64,000 nt of DNA from an uncultured Mycoplasmatota bacterium (GCA_900552495.1 URZY01000002.1:62001-126000); one strand, 5' to 3'. Positions 43,823-53,361 are shown, counted from the first letter of the stretch. Translations and numbers: made by a program. Notes: a model not told the origin generated them from the letters alone.

Positions 43823-44223
43823 ATGGATTTATTAAAAAATCACTATTAATACTTTTAGTCGCTATAATTCTAGATACCACTATTACATCTGCAGCAACAT
43901 ACACAACTAGGGTAGTTGCTGTAAATATCGCTCCTGGAGGGAAGGTTACTACAAGTGACAGAGAAAAAACGACGTATGCTACCCAAACATATGAAAATAC
44001 ATATACAAACACAACGTTAACCAGTCCATGTCCAAATTGTCCCATTGGTATTAGATTCGAAAATAAGGCTGGAACTTTGTTTACAGATCGAACTGTTTAT
44101 ATGAATCAAACCGTGACATGTAATAATTCTGCTTTAAATCAACCAGGTAAGTATCATATTACATTAAGAAGAACCGATATTACAGCACTAACTACATATA
44201 CATCTGGGAACTGGAATTATTAG
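43823..44223 (+). pseudogene. Secreted Thr-rich protein with a frameshift in the signal peptide
   Basis: AAAGGAG lies ten bases before ATG 43823, which reads MDLLKNHY and stops. Shifting one base at the A6 run (43834-43839) gives KSLLILLVAIILDTTITSA, a good signal peptide, and then 110 residues to TAG 44221. The mature part is Thr-rich with CPNC and one further Cys. In the long frame the only possible start is ATT 43831. It could be phase-variable, frameshift-translated, broken or a sequencing slip. It lies 41 bases before the ABC operon. Confidence 0.65.
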
Positions 44224-44264
44224 TTCAAAACAGTTTATAATTTAATCAAAAACGGAGGTTTAAA

Positions 44265-45170
44265 ATGAAGAAGAGGTTAAAAGAAGACTCAATTATATTT
44301 ATTGTTTTAATTGCACTTCTATCAATTTTTTCGTTTAACGTCTATAAGTATCTATTAAACTTCAATAATCAAAGAAAACAAGAGTTAGAAATTAAAAATG
44401 AATGTAAGCAGAACCCACCAACAGATTTAGAAAGGAAAGAATTTTGTATGGAAGTGGAAGAACAGCCACTTCCAAAATTAGATTTTTATAGTATGTTTTT
44501 TTCAACCTTTGCACAAGGATATCACAGTATAACCTTTATAATCTTTTTATTAATTATAATTCCAACTGTATTGAAAATGAATAGATTTTTAAAAAATAAT
44601 TCTTTCAAAAACTATTTATCAAGGCAAAGTTATAAAAAAACAATTTCTAATCTTCTCCTTAATTCTTCTAAATCTGTTTTAATCCTGCCTATATTAACAA
44701 TAATCGCTTTTGTAGTATGTTATTTATGCACAGGCAATTTTGATTATGAAAATGCATTGCAAGGTGGTTACGTCACATGGAGCAAAGAAACAATGACAAA
44801 TCCATTTATATTTGCCTTAACATATATCATTAGAATTTTTTTACTTTCTATCTTATATGTAAATATAGCAATATGTGTCTGTAAAAAAAATCATAATTTT
44901 TTTATATCCACCATTATTTCCTATCTTCTTTTTCTAGGGATAGAAATCTTTTTAGAGGTTTTCTGTAATATGATAATTTCTAATATAATATTTAAGAGTG
45001 ATTTTGGGGTTGTTTTCAATATTTTAAGTATTTTTAGTTTATTTGATTATTACGGACTTGTTTATTCTATTTTAATTCCAATAATTTTTGTTTTAATTTC
45101 AATGTATATAGTTTATTCAAAATACAAAGATAAAGAAAAAATAATAATAGAATGTGAAAAAAATGAATAG
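44265..45170 (+). CDS. Membrane protein, first gene of the ABC-2 type operon
   Basis: A 301-residue protein with about six membrane helices. Helix one is followed by a 60-residue outer loop with two Cys (KNECKQNPPTDLERKEFC), then helices at about 90-110, 135-155, 185-205, 210-235 and 265-285. The CEKNE tail matches the partial gene at 2-85. GGAGG precedes the ATG. It is probably a permease subunit or an accessory immunity-like protein of the transporter. Confidence 0.75.
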   Translation: MKKRLKEDSIIFIVLIALLSIFSFNVYKYLLNFNNQRKQELEIKNECKQNPPTDLERKEFCMEVEEQPLPKLDFYSMFFSTFAQGYHSITFIIFLLIIIPTVLKMNRFLKNNSFKNYLSRQSYKKTISNLLLNSSKSVLILPILTIIAFVVCYLCTGNFDYENALQGGYVTWSKETMTNPFIFALTYIIRIFLLSILYVNIAICVCKKNHNFFISTIISYLLFLGIEIFLEVFCNMIISNIIFKSDFGVVFNILSIFSLFDYYGLVYSILIPIIFVLISMYIVYSKYKDKEKIIIECEKNE

Positions 45171-45182
45171 TGGAGGTTTAAT

Positions 45183-45818
45183 ATGAGAATTGAAGTAAAA
45201 AATATTTCTAAATCTTTTAAAGATAATGAAGTTATTAAAGATATCTCAATATCATTTACGGAAAACAAAATTTATGGTATTTTTGGTCGAAATGGAACAG
45301 GAAAAAGTGTCTTTCTAAAATTAATATGTGGGTTCTATATCCCAGATAGTGGAGAAATTAAGATTGATGGTATTAACTATAATCTTTGCAATGACTTTCC
45401 CAAAGACTTACGAGCACTAATTGAAAAGCCTAGTTTCTTTCCGGAATTAACGGGTTATGAAAATCTAAAATTACTAGCAGATATCCAAAGAAAAATAGAC
45501 GACAAGCAAATAAGAGAAGCATTAGATATTGTAAATCTGACAGAAGACATGGATAAAAAATATCATAAATATTCTTTAGGAATGAAACAAAAATTAGGGA
45601 TAGCCCAAGTGATTATGGAAAATCCTAAAATAATGATTTTGGATGAACCATTTAATGGAATAGAAGAAGAAACCGTGAAGAAATTAATTATGTATTTTAA
45701 AAGAATAAAAAAAGATAAAATAATTATTATATGTTCACATATAAAAGAAGACTTATATGATATCTCAGATAAAATCTATAAATTTAGTGCGGGGCAAATA
45801 ACTTGTGAAAAAGAGTAA
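45183..45818 (+). CDS. ABC transporter ATP-binding protein (BcrA/LanF-like)
   Basis: A 211-residue ATPase, close paralogue of the gene at 106-738. Walker A is GRNGTGKS, the signature region is YSLGMKQKLG, Walker B is MILDEPFNGIEEE and the switch His is in CSHIKED. GGAGG precedes the ATG. It lies 12 bases after the membrane protein gene and overlaps the next gene. Export of or protection from a peptide is an inference from the LanF/BcrA resemblance. Confidence 0.9.
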   Translation: MRIEVKNISKSFKDNEVIKDISISFTENKIYGIFGRNGTGKSVFLKLICGFYIPDSGEIKIDGINYNLCNDFPKDLRALIEKPSFFPELTGYENLKLLADIQRKIDDKQIREALDIVNLTEDMDKKYHKYSLGMKQKLGIAQVIMENPKIMILDEPFNGIEEETVKKLIMYFKRIKKDKIIIICSHIKEDLYDISDKIYKFSAGQITCEKE

Positions 45819-46557
45819 TATAAAATTAAAATATCTAATGAATTTGAATAGCTTTGTTACTAAAAAGACATATACAAGTATATTTCTAATATGTATTATG
45901 GCAATAATTCCCTCAATGCTATCAGGAATTCAAGGAGCAAATGTGTGGGAGCGTCTATTGAATGTAATAGAAAGTCCACTTTCAAACGTTATATTTTTTC
46001 TTTCACTAATTATACTAATTAGTAGCATAATAAAAAATGTCTGCTATAATCAGTTTTTCTTATCTAGGTATAGTACCTATGAAGAACTAGTGAAAAATGG
46101 CCTTGCGGCAATTATTATCTCTACGATAATTCTATATTGCTCATTCTTTATAATAGCAATAGCATCGTCATTTTTGTTTTCATTTGGCAATTACCAAATA
46201 TCATTATATGAAAACTATCACATTAATATATTATTTTATTTAATTTTTAAACTCATAAAAAACAGTTGTATATATACAATCGCCAGTAGTTTTATATTTC
46301 TAATTTTTATCTATTTAAAAAACGATATAATTAAATTTCTTATAATAATTTTGAATGTCATTTTTTTCTTTATTAAGCCATCATTTATTATTGATCGGAT
46401 TTTTAAAATTCCAAGCTTATTTCAAAACTATCTCATATCTCTTAATTATTTATCATTTTATTTGGAATTTGTAGTTTTCATTGTTTATATATTAATATTA
46501 TTAATTATATTACGACTACTATATAAATTAATTATTAAAAGAAAGAGGCTTATGTAA
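45805..46557 (+). CDS. ABC-2 type permease subunit
   Basis: A 250-residue protein with about six membrane helices. The reading frame can start at GTG 45805, inside the ATPase end, or at ATG 45838 (MNLNSF); neither has a strong site, so coupling is likely. It holds the same operon position as the 213-residue protein at 728. No sequence motif beyond hydrophobic helices. Confidence 0.72.
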   Translation: MKKSNIKLKYLMNLNSFVTKKTYTSIFLICIMAIIPSMLSGIQGANVWERLLNVIESPLSNVIFFLSLIILISSIIKNVCYNQFFLSRYSTYEELVKNGLAAIIISTIILYCSFFIIAIASSFLFSFGNYQISLYENYHINILFYLIFKLIKNSCIYTIASSFIFLIFIYLKNDIIKFLIIILNVIFFFIKPSFIIDRIFKIPSLFQNYLISLNYLSFYLEFVVFIVYILILLIILRLLYKLIIKRKRLM

Positions 46558-47180
46558 TGAAAATACAAGGTAAAATCGGTATAATTTGTATAAAAAAATG
46601 TATTAAGTGGTTCTTATTACTAATCTTTTTAATGGCTATGTATATTATTTCAATAAGTTTTGTTCGAGAACCTGGACTAGATGATTATATAATAATATTA
46701 GGTGGATATCATTTGAATGATTTTAATTATTTTGGAATATTAGTTTTATTATTTCAGTATTCAATATTAATATACTTTACTTATTTATTTTTTAATTATG
46801 AGTACGAAAATGCTTTTGAAAATATAATTTTAAGAATTGCTTCAAAAAGTTGGATTAAAAATAAAATGACAATTTTACTTGTTTTTGTTTCTTTTTTCAG
46901 ATGTATTTATTCTTTTATTATTTCCATAATAATAGGAAAGAATAATTATATTCCTATTGATATATTGTACAATATAAACATTATTCATTTACTCTTAGTA
47001 GTACTTGTACTTACTGTTTTCAGTTTCGGTCAAAAAAGATACATAGTTTTTATTCCAACTGCATTTTCTTTGTTTATAGCTTTATTATATCTAAACAACT
47101 TAGTATTAAATATAATTACAATTATAATTTTAGTTTTGTTAAACTATATATTTTTTAAATTTAAATTTCTAAAAGTTTAA
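46557..47180 (+). CDS. ABC-2 type permease subunit
   Basis: A 207-residue membrane protein whose ATG shares a base with the previous stop (TAATG). It carries FGILVLLFQ and LFFNYEYENAFENIILR, shared with the shorter protein at 1371. About six helices. It is the last gene of the operon, followed by a hairpin (AAATAG with CTATTT, 47194-47218). Confidence 0.75.
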   Translation: MKIQGKIGIICIKKCIKWFLLLIFLMAMYIISISFVREPGLDDYIIILGGYHLNDFNYFGILVLLFQYSILIYFTYLFFNYEYENAFENIILRIASKSWIKNKMTILLVFVSFFRCIYSFIISIIIGKNNYIPIDILYNINIIHLLLVVLVLTVFSFGQKRYIVFIPTAFSLFIALLYLNNLVLNIITIIILVLLNYIFFKFKFLKV

Positions 47181-47267
47181 AATAATCAACAAAAAATAGG
47201 GACCAGAAGGCTCTATTTATATATTAAGAATTATCTAAAAGTTATCAAACATTTATTGTGTCTAATC

Positions 47268-47296
47268 TAGACGAAAGAAAAAAACTAGTGTATAAT
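47268..47296 (+). promoter_or_regulatory. Promoter for the glycolipid synthase gene
   Basis: TAGACG (47268-47273), a 17-base spacer and TATAAT (47291-47296). It lies within the extended open frame from 47258, which supports the later ATG 47315 as start. Confidence 0.65.
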
Positions 47297-47314
47297 AAGA
47301 TAGAGGTCGATGAT

Positions 47315-48451
47315 ATGAAGAAAAAAATTCTTATAACATATGCAATGTATGGTAATGGGCACCGTGCAGTAGCAGAATATATTGAAAAGTATTTCAAAAG
47401 TCAGGACCCAGAATTAGATATTTTAGCAATAGATTTATTGAAATATTCAACACCAATCATTGGTAGATTAAGTCAAAAAGTAACGGACTTTTTCTTATTG
47501 AAATTCCCACTTGGTTGGTCAACTATCTATAATTTATTTGATAGCAAAATTAGTAGTGAGGTTGCTTCGCAATTAAGTACTAGTATTTTTAGAAATAAAA
47601 GAATGCGCAAGGTGATAACGGATTTTGATCCCGATTTGACTATTTCAACTCATTTTTTTGGAAGTAGTCTTATTGACTTATATAATCGCAAAGGAATTAC
47701 ACATTGCAAACTAATTACCGTTGTAACAGATTATGAAGCTCATGCACTTTGGCTTAAAGGCTACAAGCGTGAGCAAGCAATAATTGTTGGTGACAAAGAT
47801 GAGGTGAAATATCTTGTCAAAAAAGGTGTTGATCCTAAAATAATTAAGCCCTTAGGAATTCCAATCCACCCTGTTACATCAACAGACTTTGACGTTTTGA
47901 GTGCAATAGAAAAATATGGCTTTACCGGAGAAAGACCAATTTGCTTATTTTTCGGTGGTGGTGGAAACGGTGGCGTTCTTTCGCTGCCTTACATTAAAAA
48001 AATAATAAAAGCAAATTTAAATATTGACTTTATTTATGTTGCCGGCAAAAATCAAAATTCAAAGGAAAAAGTCGATACCTGGATTCGAGAATACGGCGCT
48101 ACAAATATAAAGACAATGGGCTTTGTCAACAATGTCCCAGAATTGTTACAAATTTGTGACTTTGTTGTTTCAAAACCAGGTGGTGCACAAAGCACGGAGA
48201 GCCTTTATTTTAAAAAACCAATTATTATGATCAATTGTTCTGGTGGACAAGAAGTTGCCAATTATAAATATTTTGAAAGAAATGGCTATGGCAAGCGCTT
48301 TAGAGTACCTTTTACTTTTATGAACTTCATGAAAGAAGTCTCTAAAAATCCTAAAGCAATCGATAAAATGCACAAAAATATGTCTAAGAATAATAGCCAA
48401 CAAGCCATGGCAAAACTATATAATATTGCCAAGAATATTTTAAGTAAATAA
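47315..48451 (+). CDS. UgtP/MGDG-synthase-like diacylglycerol glycosyltransferase
   Basis: A 378-residue GT28 enzyme. The N-terminal MGDG_synth domain begins KKILITYAMYGNGHRAVAEYI with the GxGH loop; the C-terminal nucleotide-sugar half has LFFGGGGNGGV and SKPGGAQSTES. It probably adds sugar to diacylglycerol, making membrane glycolipids and a lipoteichoic acid anchor. The 3' region keeps KPGGxxxxE for UDP-sugar binding. AGAGG precedes ATG 47315. Confidence 0.88.
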   Translation: MKKKILITYAMYGNGHRAVAEYIEKYFKSQDPELDILAIDLLKYSTPIIGRLSQKVTDFFLLKFPLGWSTIYNLFDSKISSEVASQLSTSIFRNKRMRKVITDFDPDLTISTHFFGSSLIDLYNRKGITHCKLITVVTDYEAHALWLKGYKREQAIIVGDKDEVKYLVKKGVDPKIIKPLGIPIHPVTSTDFDVLSAIEKYGFTGERPICLFFGGGGNGGVLSLPYIKKIIKANLNIDFIYVAGKNQNSKEKVDTWIREYGATNIKTMGFVNNVPELLQICDFVVSKPGGAQSTESLYFKKPIIMINCSGGQEVANYKYFERNGYGKRFRVPFTFMNFMKEVSKNPKAIDKMHKNMSKNNSQQAMAKLYNIAKNILSK

Positions 48452-48478
48452 AGAACTGTTTTAGTTCTTTTTCTTTTT
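48450..48478 (+). terminator. Terminator after the glycolipid synthase gene
   Basis: AAAGAACT (48450-48457) pairs with AGTTCTTT (48463-48470), then TTCTTTTT. Confidence 0.8.
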
Positions 48479-48545
48479 ATAAAAAATAGTTGTGATTTTT
48501 AAAAATGTGATATAATAAACTTGTAAAGAGTAGGAGGAAGTATAT

Positions 48546-50180
48546 ATGAAGTGTCCAAAATGTGGTACTGAAAACGAAAAAGACGCCAAGTTTTGCGGAA
48601 CTTGCGGTCAAAAACTTGAGGAGGTAGCTAGCACACCTGAAAACAATTCATCAACACTAGCAGAAGGAACAACAGTGCAAGATGCTCCACCAATCGAAAC
48701 ACCAAACGATCCAATCAACGATGTATTAATGCAGCCTGGTTTAAACAACAGTCCAACCAGCGTTCGCCCAACCGTTTCCAAGACAGCTATCTTTGTTGCT
48801 ATTGGTGCAATAGTAATCACCTTAATCGCAATAATTGCTTTCATTATTTTATTGCCAAACAATGAAGAAAAGAAAGCTAAAGAATCAATTAATAATAAGT
48901 TCAATCCAGAAAAATTAATTGCTGTCAAAAAAGACAATAATTATGGTTATATTAATACTAAAGGAAAAATGGTTATTGAAGCCAAATATGAAGCAGCTTC
49001 AGAATTTTATGGAAATCATGCAATTGTAAGAACAGAGGCTAAAGTTGATGGTGTTAACAAATCAGTTTACCAAATCATTGACAAAAATGGAAAAGTAAAA
49101 AAACAAGCTGAGGGAAATATCAAATATTTAGCAGAGAGTGATATGTGGATTATTGAAGAAGAATTATATAATAGTTCAATGAAAAAGATTTCCCCAAATG
49201 ACGTAAGAGTCCAAGAAGCAGATGAAAACTACTTTGTTTGGGTTAATTCCAAAAAGAACACTGGTGGAATTATGAATTCCGAAGGGAAAATAACTTACAC
49301 ATATAAATTTCAAACAGGAGAGGACTATATCAACATTGAGCCATCAGAAGTTGATGAAACCTTAAAAGAAACTTACTGCCGAGTAAATATTGAGAATGAA
49401 AAATATGCTATTGTTAATTGTGACAACGGTAAAGTAGTATATGATTTTACTCCAAAATATATTGCTGTAGATGATGATAATATATTTGAGATAAACAAAC
49501 TAAATTCATATACTGATGAAGCATACATATATTTTCAAAATGATAAAATAGTCTATCAAACTACTGATCCAGCCCATGTTAGTATAAGATATTATCCAGG
49601 CTATTTATCTATTAGTGATTCAACGAAAGCATATTCAGATGGCAGATATACATATTTAAATTTAAAAACAATGGAAATAAAGAGTGAAAGACCAACTGAT
49701 TCAAACGAAGAAACCGCTGATTTGGATGAATGGGAAAAATACACTGGCTATAAAGAATTATACCAAAATGGTAAATATGGTTTGTCTAAAGATACTGAAA
49801 TAATTTTAAAAGCCGAATGGGATCGTTTAGAATATCTAAATGTTGATTTATATAAATACTTAAAAGCAAACAAAAAAGATTATATATATGCTAGAAAAGA
49901 TAACAGCTGGTACTTAGTCAATCTAAAAGATCAAAAACCAGTTCACCAATTCAAAACATCTTATATTTATCCAAATGCCAAATCAACATTTATGTACTAT
50001 ACTGATAAAGAAACCAATAATAAAAAGGTTTTCAATCTATTGTCAGAAAAAACATTAAATATTCCATCTGGAACATATTTATCTGTTTATTCAAACTATA
50101 TTACTGTTAAAGATAATTCTACAAAGAATTTAAAATACTACAATACTGATTTAGAATTAATTTATACAGAGAATAACTAA
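48546..50180 (+). CDS. Zinc-ribbon membrane protein with WG-type repeats
   Basis: A 544-residue protein. The N-terminal zinc ribbon (CPKCGTENEKDAKFCGTCG, residues 3-21) is cytoplasmic, followed by a Ser/Thr/Pro-rich linker and one membrane helix (about 79-104). The outside part contains repeats of the WG type (NNYGYINTKGKMVIEAKYEAASEF and weaker copies such as KYGLSKDTEIILKAEWDRLEY). Such proteins occur often in gut Firmicutes; function is unknown. AGGAGG precedes the ATG. Confidence 0.8.
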   Translation: MKCPKCGTENEKDAKFCGTCGQKLEEVASTPENNSSTLAEGTTVQDAPPIETPNDPINDVLMQPGLNNSPTSVRPTVSKTAIFVAIGAIVITLIAIIAFIILLPNNEEKKAKESINNKFNPEKLIAVKKDNNYGYINTKGKMVIEAKYEAASEFYGNHAIVRTEAKVDGVNKSVYQIIDKNGKVKKQAEGNIKYLAESDMWIIEEELYNSSMKKISPNDVRVQEADENYFVWVNSKKNTGGIMNSEGKITYTYKFQTGEDYINIEPSEVDETLKETYCRVNIENEKYAIVNCDNGKVVYDFTPKYIAVDDDNIFEINKLNSYTDEAYIYFQNDKIVYQTTDPAHVSIRYYPGYLSISDSTKAYSDGRYTYLNLKTMEIKSERPTDSNEETADLDEWEKYTGYKELYQNGKYGLSKDTEIILKAEWDRLEYLNVDLYKYLKANKKDYIYARKDNSWYLVNLKDQKPVHQFKTSYIYPNAKSTFMYYTDKETNNKKVFNLLSEKTLNIPSGTYLSVYSNYITVKDNSTKNLKYYNTDLELIYTENN

Positions 50181-50211
50181 AAGATTAAAGCAAAAAGTTT
50201 TAATCTTTTTT
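50180..50211 (+). terminator. Terminator after the WG-repeat gene
   Basis: AAAGATTAAA (50180-50189) pairs with TTTAATCTTT (50199-50208), then TTT. Confidence 0.8.
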
Positions 50212-50282
50212 CTTGTTTATTTTTCACATTTAGTATATATTAATTATCAGGAATTTTACTTTTTCTGTAGGGAGGTCATAAT

Positions 50283-52001
50283 ATGCCAGAAAAATATTTA
50301 GCAGTAGCATTAAAAAGAATTGACTTAGATGAATCAGATCGTATATATATTCCGGATGGTTTGACAGCCGGAGATATTGATCCTGATACTAACATTTTAA
50401 GAACATATACAGGATTTACCTATAAACCTATAACAGATTATAGTGAAAATGATGAAACAGTAAAAGGTTACTATTATAATTTAATTGAAACTAAAGATAT
50501 TTCTACAGCCTATGAAGATCACCACGCCTTTGAGGAACAATATAAAAACACACGTTTCTTTACTTCTAAATCTGATGATTTATGTATTGTAAGATCTTTT
50601 GATAAAGAAACAGAAAAGCAAAGACTCTTAAGTAGCATTGGTCTTGAATTAGATGATGGTGCTGAAACCGTAATAACAGCATCATCACTTGAAATGATGC
50701 CGGAAAAAGTTGAAGTTGATGAAAATATGTTGACAGAAACTATTAGAAGTCTTGTCAGTCAAGTAGTAGATGATAAGTTCACCCCAGATGAGCTAATTGA
50801 TTTAGCTGAAAGGCTAGAAGATGTTCGAGAAGAAGCCGAAATGGCCATCGAATCAATTCATATCCAACAAGAACAATTAGAAAGTGAGCTAGATGAGATA
50901 AGTTCCCCACCACCAACCAAAGTTCCAACTCCGGGACCGCTTAAAGATCCTCAAACCGAGACTTCTCAAATAAACATTCCTGAATTATATAGTAAAATAA
51001 CAAAAACTTTAATTGCCCAAGATAGTGCCGCAAGAAGAACCATTGTTGAAATATCTCGTTTAATTGATAAAAGAATTAAAGATAAGGGAATACTTTTAAC
51101 AGGTGATAGTGGAGTAGGGAAGACCTTACTAATGAATCTAATAAGTGCCTATATTAATAGACCGATATTAAAAATTGACTCAACACAGTTAACTGCTCCT
51201 TCATATGTGGGCCGAAGTTTAGAACAATACCTATGGAATTTATATGTAGCATGTGGTAAAAATAAAGAATTGGCAGAGTCAGCAATTGTCTACTTTGACG
51301 AGATAGATAAAAAAGGTTCTGATAAAAAGAATGATTCAAATGGAAAATCAGTGCAAGATATTCTCCTAAAATTTATTGAAGGGACAGAATATATTGCGTC
51401 TGAAAACCCTCAGCAAGTAACTCAAAATACTTCTATTCCAATAAACACCCAAAATATGATAGTTGTTGCCAGCGGGGCTTTTCTAGATGTTTATAATAAA
51501 AAACCTAATTCTACTAGTAAAAGAAAAATTGGTTTTCAACCATGTTGTTCAGAAGATACAACATCAACACCTTCTCAAAACAAAGAACCTTCTGTTGAAG
51601 ATTTTGTAAATGTCGGAAAGATGTCTAAAGAGCTTATGGGAAGATTACCAACTATTATTCATTTAGATGATTTGAACACTGCAAGTATTGCAAGAATCAT
51701 CAAAGAATCTGATAACTCCGAACTAAGACAACAAGAAGAAGTGTTTAATAAGCGCAAAGTTAAATTGACTACCAAAGAAGGCTATATTCTAGCAATCGCT
51801 GAGCAAGCTTTTGATCGCAAAATTGGTGCTCGTGGAATAACGAAACTAATAAATGATAGCACCTGGCATGCATACGACCAAATATGTTGTGAACCAAATG
51901 TATATGAAGAAGTTATATTAACAGAAGAAACTGCTAAAGATCCTACTAATTACCAATTAGTAAAACGTAAATCACCAACCACTAAAAAAAGAAACAGTTA
52001 A
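50283..52001 (+). CDS. ClpX/HslU-like AAA+ ATPase with a novel N-terminal half
   Basis: A 572-residue protein. The C-terminal about 340 residues are a ClpX-type AAA+ module: GILLTGDSGVGKT (Walker A), a TAPSYVGRS segment like the ClpX TEAGYVGED region, IVYFDEIDK (Walker B), MGRLPTIIHLDDL and sensor 2 GARGITK. The first 230 residues have no zinc finger and no recognised domain, but include an acidic coiled coil (about 155-210) and a Pro-rich linker. The IGF-type ClpP loop is not evident. It may be an unfoldase for a special partner. GGGAGG precedes the ATG. Confidence 0.8.
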   Translation: MPEKYLAVALKRIDLDESDRIYIPDGLTAGDIDPDTNILRTYTGFTYKPITDYSENDETVKGYYYNLIETKDISTAYEDHHAFEEQYKNTRFFTSKSDDLCIVRSFDKETEKQRLLSSIGLELDDGAETVITASSLEMMPEKVEVDENMLTETIRSLVSQVVDDKFTPDELIDLAERLEDVREEAEMAIESIHIQQEQLESELDEISSPPPTKVPTPGPLKDPQTETSQINIPELYSKITKTLIAQDSAARRTIVEISRLIDKRIKDKGILLTGDSGVGKTLLMNLISAYINRPILKIDSTQLTAPSYVGRSLEQYLWNLYVACGKNKELAESAIVYFDEIDKKGSDKKNDSNGKSVQDILLKFIEGTEYIASENPQQVTQNTSIPINTQNMIVVASGAFLDVYNKKPNSTSKRKIGFQPCCSEDTTSTPSQNKEPSVEDFVNVGKMSKELMGRLPTIIHLDDLNTASIARIIKESDNSELRQQEEVFNKRKVKLTTKEGYILAIAEQAFDRKIGARGITKLINDSTWHAYDQICCEPNVYEEVILTEETAKDPTNYQLVKRKSPTTKKRNS

Positions 52002-52018
52002 TTAATCACTGTTTCTTT
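51988..52018. terminator. Bidirectional terminator between convergent genes
   Basis: AAAGAAACAGT (51988-51998) pairs with ACTGTTTCTTT (52008-52018), with Ts on both strands. The two convergent stop codons overlap inside it. Confidence 0.85.
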
Positions 52019-52351
52019 TTCTTGTCTTTGTTGACGGTACATCTTTTTTAGCGCTTTTACATCTTTTCTGGACATTTCTTCCGGTGTTAAAGTACCATAA
52101 TCTACATACAAGCATGAATTAATATATGTATTTGGATTAGTTCGAACATTCTCCTCTAAATACGCCTTGGCTTCTGTTTCAGTAGCCAAATAAGTGTTGA
52201 ATTCAAAACTAATTCTTCTATTAGTAATTCCTGTATAAAACAAAGCATCTTTTCTAACAACCATAGTATCTGTTACCGCTTGAGCAACACCTTCAGCAAA
52301 GTCAATCTTTCGAATATACATATTTTTTATTTCTCCCCGATATACTCTCAT
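51998..52351 (-). CDS. Unknown small protein
   Basis: A 117-residue soluble protein with GGAGGG before its ATG. It begins MRVYRGEIKNMYIRKID and has a basic helical tail (RKDVKALKKMYRQQRQEKE). A segment YLATETEAKAYLEENVR may be helical. No known family. It is convergent with the ClpX-like gene, sharing four bases at the stops. Confidence 0.65.
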   Translation of the reverse strand: MRVYRGEIKNMYIRKIDFAEGVAQAVTDTMVVRKDALFYTGITNRRISFEFNTYLATETEAKAYLEENVRTNPNTYINSCLYVDYGTLTPEEMSRKDVKALKKMYRQQRQEKETVIN

Positions 52352-52442
52352 TTTTTCCCTCCATTAACGTAATTTATTATAATAGAATAATTTAGATAAG
52401 TAAACTAAAATATGTATGTTATAATAAAACTAGGTGAATAAT

Positions 52443-53303
52443 ATGTATAAGTTAGGAATAGATTTAGGTGCTAGTCATATTGGTTTAGGTCTAGTGAAAA
52501 ACAACAAATTAATAAAAAAGAAATACATTACTTATAATCCACCATCAAAAATATATAATAAAATATTTAATAAAAAAATAACTGAGAAATACTGTAAATT
52601 TTTAATTAGAGAAATAGATCTTTTTGTGGATAATAAAAAAATTAACTATATTGGTATTGGTTGTCCAGGTGGATACGATCCAGAGAACACTATATTTTAT
52701 GGCAGTAAAGCCCTAGTAGTTGGAAAGATTAATTTTAAACGAGTTTTAGCAAAATATAAGGTGCCTGTTTATATAGATAATGATTGCAATTGTGCAGCAA
52801 TCGCCGAAGCTAAAAATACAAATCTTAATGAATTTTTAATGATTACAATAGGAACGGGAGTTGGCTTTTCTTTAATAAACAAAAAGTCAAACGAAATCTT
52901 TTTAGCTAAAGATGAAGTAATTTGGAAAATTTTAAATATAAATAAAATTCCTAACTCAAAACATAATAAGTATATAGCTAGTTTCAAATATCTTTCAAAT
53001 CAATACAATAAAAAGGTTGGTAAAAAACTAAAAAGAGATGCTATTTTTTTAGATAAAGCTAGTCAAAAAGAATTACTTGAAAAATACATATCTAATTTTG
53101 TAACAGGAATAAATCTCTTAAATGCTCAATTAGGTATTAAAAACATTTGCATTGGTGGCAGTTTTTCTATATATTACGCCCATTATCTTAATAAATTAAG
53201 AGACCTACTACCTGAATATAATATTTTTATTGCTAAAAATTTTAATGATAGTGGCATAATAGGTGCTACTAATTTACCTGTCGCTAAAATTAAAAAAAAT
53301 TAA
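52443..53303 (+). CDS. ROK-family sugar kinase-like protein lacking the zinc motif
   Basis: A 286-residue protein with the ROK/ASKHA pattern: GIDLGASHIGLGLV (phosphate 1), IGCPGGYD, VYIDNDCNCAAIAEA with the catalytic Asp, ITIGTGVGFSLI (phosphate 2) and a C-terminal NICIGGSFSIYY adenosine loop. The HxCxCGxxGCxE zinc motif after phosphate 2 is absent. ATG 52443 is chosen because AGGTGAAT covers an in-frame GTG at 52434. Glucokinase or other sugar kinase; substrate unknown. Confidence 0.82.
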   Translation: MYKLGIDLGASHIGLGLVKNNKLIKKKYITYNPPSKIYNKIFNKKITEKYCKFLIREIDLFVDNKKINYIGIGCPGGYDPENTIFYGSKALVVGKINFKRVLAKYKVPVYIDNDCNCAAIAEAKNTNLNEFLMITIGTGVGFSLINKKSNEIFLAKDEVIWKILNINKIPNSKHNKYIASFKYLSNQYNKKVGKKLKRDAIFLDKASQKELLEKYISNFVTGINLLNAQLGIKNICIGGSFSIYYAHYLNKLRDLLPEYNIFIAKNFNDSGIIGATNLPVAKIKKN

Positions 53304-53311
53304 TTTTACTA

Positions 53312-53340
53312 TTGTCAAAGTCAAGTAATTATGTTATCAT
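53312..53340 (+). promoter_or_regulatory. Promoter of tRNA-Met
   Basis: TTGTCA (53312-53317), a 17-base spacer and TATCAT (53335-53340), about 21 bases before the tRNA. Confidence 0.65.
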
Positions 53341-53361
53341 TAATTTGCTTGATTGATTTAT

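Noticed and set aside
43821..44045. Open frame on the minus strand across the frameshifted secreted-peptide gene
   Set aside because: It has no ribosome binding site and odd hydrophobic composition, and the plus-strand frame has a clear signal peptide and downstream operon.
47258..47314. GTG start adding 19 residues to the glycolipid synthase
   Set aside because: The extension contains the promoter's -35 and -10 boxes, and AGAGG sits before ATG 47315.
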